Source: Clostridiales bacterium (GTDB lineage: Bacteria; Bacillota; Clostridia; Oscillospirales; QAMX01). Taken from it: a stretch of 9,819 bases of DNA. How positions within the stretch are numbered: the stretch's first letter is position 1; each line of letters starts with the position of its first letter. The notes under the pieces are model-generated. The model had not been told where the DNA came from, searched no databases, and saw only the letters and a list, made by a program, of their open reading frames with translations. The DNA lies in NCBI GenBank assembly GCA_016303065.1, contig JAEDMJ010000060.1:1-9819 (forward strand). The letters are read 5' to 3'. A program made the position numbers and the translations under genes. Positions 5,640-9,819 of the stretch are shown piece by piece.

Positions 5640-7820
5640 TCAGCCGCGAAGCTTTTTCCGGTAATATCCGATCAGCGAGCCGGCAAGGATGATCTCCTTT
5701 TCCTCCTCGGTGAGACCGTCAAAAGTGAGCGTGAGCTCGCGCTTCACTCCGTCGCCCAAAAGCACCGCAGAGATCTCTTTTGCGCCGGAAGCGACGAGAG
5801 CGCGGATGCCTTTGATGTAGAGGCAGCGTCCCACCGCGAAAAGCTCCGCGTCGCCGGGGTTCGTGATGCGGAGGGGAAGCATTCCCCAGTTGATAAGGTT
5901 GGAACGGTAGCGCTTCGTTGCGTACTCCGCCGCAACGTTCGCTCCGCCGCCGAGAACCCTCTGGCAGGAGGCCGCCTGTTCGCGGGCGGAACCGTCCCCG
6001 GGCTTCAGAGCGAACACGGCGCTGGCAAGGCCGCAGTCCGGATCCTCGATGCCGAACTCCGACAAAACCCCGGCCGCCGATTCCCCGGCAACGGCTTTCG
6101 CCCTTCCGACATATCCCGGGTCCTTTCTGGAAAGCGCAAACTCCGCAAGCCTCAGCGGGTTGGAGCGGAAGGAAGAAGTCTCTCCCGACGGAATGAGCTC
6201 GTCGGTGGTCGTGACCGGGTCAAAGATCGCGCTGGCAAACTTCAGAACGATGTTCTCGGGCAGCTCCGGAAGCACGGGCCAGTCGGTGATATTCGGGCCG
6301 AAGACAAGCTCCGCGCCCTCCTCCGGTTTTCCGGCTCTGTCGCACACGCGCGAGGCGTAGGCGGAGCTGTCGAAGAAATAGGGCTTCGGGGTTCCGCCGT
6401 ATTCCGCCGCGGTGAGAACTCCGCCGTTTGCCGCCGTTGCGGCAATGGAGCGGGCGTCCATCAGAGCGACCGACGCGGACTGTCCTTCCGACGGTTTCGA
6501 GCCTTCGCGGCTGGGGAAATTGCGCGTGCTGTGGCGGATGGACAGACCGCCGTTGCGCGGAACGTCCCCCGCTCCGAAGCAGGGGCCGCAGAAAGCGGTC
6601 TTCATGACCGCTCCCGAAGAAAGCAGCGAGACGGCGGCGCCGTTTTTCATAAGCTCGGAGTAAACCGGCATACTGGCCGGATAGACATTGAGGGCAAAGC
6701 CGTTGGCTCCGGCAGAGGAACCGGCACCGATGATGTCCGCCGCGGCGCAGATATTGTCGTAGAGTCCGCCGGCGCATCCGGCGATGATACCCTGGTCGAC
6801 GTACACCTTGCCGTCCCTGACCTTGTCGGTCAGGCGGCAGCGGATGCCGAGGCGTTCCCCGCCGAGCTCGGTTTCCCTGAGGATGTCCCCGGCGTTTGAA
6901 AGAAATTCTCTGATGGTATAGGCATTGCTGGGGTGGAACGGCAGCGCGATCATCGGCTCGATCTCGGAAAGGTCGATCTCCACAGCCGAGCAGTATCCCG
7001 CTCCCTCTCCGGCGGCAAGAGGTCTGTACTCGTTTTCGCGTCCGTGCACCGAAAGCCATTCTCTGACAGTCTCGTCAGTCTCCCAGACGGACGAGAGACA
7101 GGTGGTCTCCGTCGTCATAACGTCAATGCCGAGACGGAAATCCATCGGCAGAGAGGCGATTCCCGGGCCGCTGAACTCGAGGATCTTGTTCTTGACGAAC
7201 CCGTTTCCAAACACCGCGCCCACAAGGGCAATCGCCACGTCCTGGGGGCCGACGCCGGGACGCGGGCTTCCCGTCAGGCGGACGGAGACGATGCCCGGCT
7301 CGTCGATGTCGTAGGTCATTCCGACCAGCTGTTTTGCAAGCTCGGGACCTCCCTCTCCGACGCCGAGCGTTCCGAGAGCGCCGTAGCGCGTGTGGGAGTC
7401 GCTGCCGAGAAGCATTTTGCCGCATCCGGCCATGCGTTCGCGCATGTACTGGTGGATAACAGCGGCGTGGGGCGGAACGAAAATACCGCCGTACTTTTTC
7501 GCCGCAGAGAGCCCGAAGGCGTGATCGTCGGCGTTTATCGTGCCGCCGACAGCGCAGAGGCTGTTGTGGCAGCAGGTCAGAACATAGGGCATCGGGAATT
7601 TTTCCATGCCGCTGGCGCGCGCCGTCTGAATTATGCCCACAAAAGTAATGTCGTGGGAAGCAAGCGCGTCAAAGCGGATGCGGAGCTTTCCCTTCTCGCC
7701 GGAGCTGTTATGGGACGCAAGTATCCCTGCGGCAATCGTTTTATTTCTGTCTCCCTCGCCCGGCACAAGTCCGCCGGAAACAAGTTTGACCGGGCAGTCG
7801 GTAAGCTTTATTCCTTTCAT
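5640..7820 (-). CDS. Aconitase-superfamily hydratase (YbhJ-like)
   Basis: The product is 726 residues and has the aconitase superfamily layout: three N-terminal domains and a C-terminal swivel domain. Visible landmarks are GSDSHTRYGALGTLGVGEGG (139-158), C349 in IAGCAGG, and C411 and C414 in AFCGPCFGAGD. These are three candidate ligands for a [4Fe-4S] cluster. STRNFPSREGS (431-441) matches the aconitase arginine-bearing NRNF-GR region, and GDGSAREQAAS (608-618) corresponds to its active-site GSGSSREHAA loop. NLINWGMLPLRI (641-652) lies in the swivel. Differences from true aconitase are GCAGG in place of SCTN and Ala612 in place of the second Ser of SSRE. It resembles E. coli YbhJ and clostridial proteins called simply 'hydratase', whose substrate is unknown; AcnA, AcnB and LeuC are poorer fits. 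The ATG at 7820 has AAAGGAA six bases upstream. It starts 20 bp after alaS. Confidence 0.88.
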   Translation of the reverse strand: MKGIKLTDCPVKLVSGGLVPGEGDRNKTIAAGILASHNSSGEKGKLRIRFDALASHDITFVGIIQTARASGMEKFPMPYVLTCCHNSLCAVGGTINADDHAFGLSAAKKYGGIFVPPHAAVIHQYMRERMAGCGKMLLGSDSHTRYGALGTLGVGEGGPELAKQLVGMTYDIDEPGIVSVRLTGSPRPGVGPQDVAIALVGAVFGNGFVKNKILEFSGPGIASLPMDFRLGIDVMTTETTCLSSVWETDETVREWLSVHGRENEYRPLAAGEGAGYCSAVEIDLSEIEPMIALPFHPSNAYTIREFLSNAGDILRETELGGERLGIRCRLTDKVRDGKVYVDQGIIAGCAGGLYDNICAAADIIGAGSSAGANGFALNVYPASMPVYSELMKNGAAVSLLSSGAVMKTAFCGPCFGAGDVPRNGGLSIRHSTRNFPSREGSKPSEGQSASVALMDARSIAATAANGGVLTAAEYGGTPKPYFFDSSAYASRVCDRAGKPEEGAELVFGPNITDWPVLPELPENIVLKFASAIFDPVTTTDELIPSGETSSFRSNPLRLAEFALSRKDPGYVGRAKAVAGESAAGVLSEFGIEDPDCGLASAVFALKPGDGSAREQAASCQRVLGGGANVAAEYATKRYRSNLINWGMLPLRITNPGDAELFAVGRCLYIKGIRALVASGAKEISAVLLGDGVKRELTLTFDGLTEEEKEIILAGSLIGYYRKKLRG

Positions 7821-7840
7821 CTGGGTTCCTTTCGCAAATC

Positions 7841-9819
7841 TTATTTCACAAGTCCGGAAGCGATCTCCGCCGCGCTCTCAAGCGCCTTTTCCAGCGCCGC
7901 CGAATCCCTGGCTCCGGCGGTCGCGCTGTCGGGACGGCCGCCGCCGTTTCCTCCGGCAAGCTTTGCAACAGCCTTGACAAGATCCCCCGCCTTAAGTCCC
8001 GCGGCGATGGCCTTCTTCGTCGAAAACGCTGCGATGACCGGTTTTTCTCCCGTCACGGCGAACAGGGCAGTCAACGCATCCCCGCGGCCGCGGATCTCGT
8101 CGCCCAGCTTTCTGACAAGCTCCACCGGCACGCCGGAGACATGGCAGACCGCAAGCTTCACGCCGCCGACGTCCGCGGCGGAAGCGGCCGCGGATTCAAA
8201 ATCGGACTTGAGAGAAACGACGGACAGGCGCTCGATCTCGCGCTTTGCCGCTTTGAGCTCTTCGGAGAGCTGAGCCGCCTTGCGGACCAGCTCCGCGCGG
8301 GAAGCCTTGAGCTCCGCGCAGACGGAATCGATCGTTTCCCGCTCTCCGTTCAGAAGCTCCGCAACGCCGAGACCGACGACGGCCTCGATCCTGCGGACGC
8401 CCGCAGCAACGGAGCTTTCGGATACGATGCGGAAAAGACCTGCCTTTGCCGTATTGTCAAGGTGCGTTCCGCCGCAAAGTTCGGTGGAGAAATCGCCCAT
8501 TTTGACCACGCGGACAATGTCGCCGTATTTTTCTCCGAACAGCGCCATTGCTCCGGTGGCTTTTGCCTCGTCGATCGCCATTTCCGAAACCGAAACGCCC
8601 AAACCGGCGAGGATCTTTTCGTTTACGATGTTTTCGACCTCAGCCAGCTCGTCGGAAGTGACTGCGGAGAAGTGGGTGAAGTCAAAGCGCAGACGGTCCG
8701 GCTCAACATAGGAACCGGCCTGGTTGACATGGCTTCCGAGAACCTGTCTCAGCGCGCCCTGGAGAAGGTGGGTTGCGGAGTGGGCCCGCGAAACGGCAGC
8801 CCTGCGGCAAACGTCGATGGCGGCGGTGACTTTGTCCGTCACGCCGAAAGTCCCGGAGACGACCCGCCCGCTGTGGAGCCACTTTTTATCCGCGGTCTTT
8901 TTCACGGAAGTCACTTCGAACACTCCGCCGTTTCCTCCGGTGATAACGCCCATATCGCTGACCTGTCCGCCGCTTTCCGCGTAGAAAGGAGTGCGGTCGA
9001 GAACCAGTGTCGCCTCGTCGCCCGCGGAGATGCTTCCGCGGCTTTCGCCGTCGGCAATAATGAACACGACTTCCCCGTCGCACTTCTTTTCGGTATATCC
9101 GAGAAAGTCAGTCTCTTTTTCGATTCCGGCGGTGCCCTGTCCGGCCCATCCGAAGTCTCCCGCCGCGGCGGTGGCGGCGCGGGAGCGCTCTTTCTGTTCG
9201 GTCATGAGCGCGTCAAAGCCCTCGCGGTCGAGCCCGATGCCCGCCTCGTCCAGCAGTTCGATCGTCAGATCCACCGGGAAGCCGTATGTGTCGTAGAGGC
9301 GGAAGGCGTCCTCTCCGGAGAAGACGGCCTTTCCGCCGGCTTTCGTGCGTTCCAGCATTTCCGCAAAAATGCCAAGCCCCGCGTCAATCGTAGCGGCAAA
9401 GCGCTCTTCCTCCGTGCGGATGACGCGGACGATGTAATCCTCCTTCTCCCTGAGCTCGGGGTAAGCCGAAGCGCTCTCGGAGATGACGGTGGAGGCGACC
9501 TTGTAGAGGAAGGGCTCGGTTATGCCCAGAAGCCTTCCGTGCCGCGCGGCGCGGCGGAGCAGGCGGCGCAGAACGTATCCGCGGCCCTCGTTTGACGGGA
9601 GAACGCCGTCGCTGACAAGCATTGTGGTGGAGCGGATGTGGTCGGTGACGACGCGGAGAGAAACATCGGTCTTCTCGTCGCAGTGATACTCTTTTCCGGC
9701 GATGGCGGTCACGTGCTTCATGGTGTTGCGAATCGTATCCACCTCGAAGATATTGCTGACGCCCTGCATGATGCAGGCCAGCCTTTCAAGACCCATTCCC
9801 GTGTCGATGTTCTTCTGGG
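7841..9819 (-). CDS. alaS: Alanyl-tRNA synthetase (5' end beyond the window)
   Basis: AlaRS charges tRNA-Ala with alanine and hydrolyses mischarged Ser- and Gly-tRNA-Ala. The frame stays open to the right edge, where it reads QKNIDTGMGLER, the class II motif 3 region, so roughly the first 220-240 residues with motifs 1 and 2 are missing. Counting from the Met at 9796, GYVLRRLLRRAARHG (73-87) belongs to the tRNA-recognition region. The editing domain shows its zinc-binding pairs HSATH (339-343) and CGGTH (441-445). A likely coiled-coil linker spans about 490-530. The C-Ala (DHHA1) domain ends with GGNGGGRPDSATAG (615-628). The Met at 9796 is internal, not the start. It heads the visible part of a unit with the hydratase (20-bp gap) and the HIT protein; its promoter and any T-box leader would lie outside the window. 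Confidence 0.98.
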   Translation of the reverse strand, partial: QKNIDTGMGLERLACIMQGVSNIFEVDTIRNTMKHVTAIAGKEYHCDEKTDVSLRVVTDHIRSTTMLVSDGVLPSNEGRGYVLRRLLRRAARHGRLLGITEPFLYKVASTVISESASAYPELREKEDYIVRVIRTEEERFAATIDAGLGIFAEMLERTKAGGKAVFSGEDAFRLYDTYGFPVDLTIELLDEAGIGLDREGFDALMTEQKERSRAATAAAGDFGWAGQGTAGIEKETDFLGYTEKKCDGEVVFIIADGESRGSISAGDEATLVLDRTPFYAESGGQVSDMGVITGGNGGVFEVTSVKKTADKKWLHSGRVVSGTFGVTDKVTAAIDVCRRAAVSRAHSATHLLQGALRQVLGSHVNQAGSYVEPDRLRFDFTHFSAVTSDELAEVENIVNEKILAGLGVSVSEMAIDEAKATGAMALFGEKYGDIVRVVKMGDFSTELCGGTHLDNTAKAGLFRIVSESSVAAGVRRIEAVVGLGVAELLNGERETIDSVCAELKASRAELVRKAAQLSEELKAAKREIERLSVVSLKSDFESAAASAADVGGVKLAVCHVSGVPVELVRKLGDEIRGRGDALTALFAVTGEKPVIAAFSTKKAIAAGLKAGDLVKAVAKLAGGNGGGRPDSATAGARDSAALEKALESAAEIASGLVK

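Noticed and set aside
5352..9595. Very long plus-strand open frames (about 450-515 codons) opposite alaS, the hydratase and the HIT gene
   Set aside because: They are antisense to clearly conserved genes, their products are Arg/Gly/Ala-rich with no recognisable domain, and they lack ribosome binding sites. GC-rich codon use on the minus strand explains the absence of stops.
1..9819. Mobile element, CRISPR array, tRNA or rRNA gene
   Set aside because: No transposase, recombinase, spaced repeats or cloverleaf/rRNA-like sequence was seen on either strand.

Overview
The window reads as a chromosomal stretch from a Gram-positive, probably anaerobic member of the Bacillota, class Clostridia. The basis is gene content: a YajC gene next to a TIGR04086-type membrane protein, a DUF624/YesL-type membrane protein, strong GGAGG-type ribosome binding sites and TTGAAA/TATAAT-type promoters. 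Coding DNA is fairly GC-rich, while the first ~560 bases are AT-rich. Genus-level placement is not possible by eye, and no mobile element, rRNA, tRNA or CRISPR array was seen.

Layout, left to right. Positions 1-581 are a non-coding, AT-rich regulatory region with a 20-base A run, several small inverted repeats, a possible leftward promoter running off the left edge, and an extended -10 promoter for the gene to the right. Positions 582-1508 (+) encode an AraC-family regulator that starts at TTG and ends in a perfect 12-bp-stem terminator. All remaining genes are on the minus strand and converge on it, and their last gene has its own strong hairpin terminator at 1607-1659.

The minus strand holds two transcription units. 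The upstream one (right side) is alaS (alanyl-tRNA synthetase, 5' end outside the window), then an aconitase-superfamily hydratase (YbhJ-like), then a HIT-family nucleotide-binding protein, with gaps of 20 and 35 bp. The downstream one starts at a near-consensus promoter (5166-5194). It runs yajC, a TIGR04086-type membrane protein, proC (pyrroline-5-carboxylate reductase), a small SpoIIM-like membrane protein, and a DUF624/YesL-like membrane protein with a long charged tail. A weak attenuator-like hairpin before proC may lower read-through.

Functionally the window mixes housekeeping (tRNA charging, proline synthesis, Sec-accessory YajC) with poorly characterised membrane proteins. I found no convincing new multi-gene system. 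The items most worth a second look are the hydratase, which keeps the three cysteines of an Fe-S cluster but has altered aconitase active-site signatures; the two uncharacterised membrane proteins behind proC; and the AraC gene's AT-rich upstream region with a possible divergent promoter.
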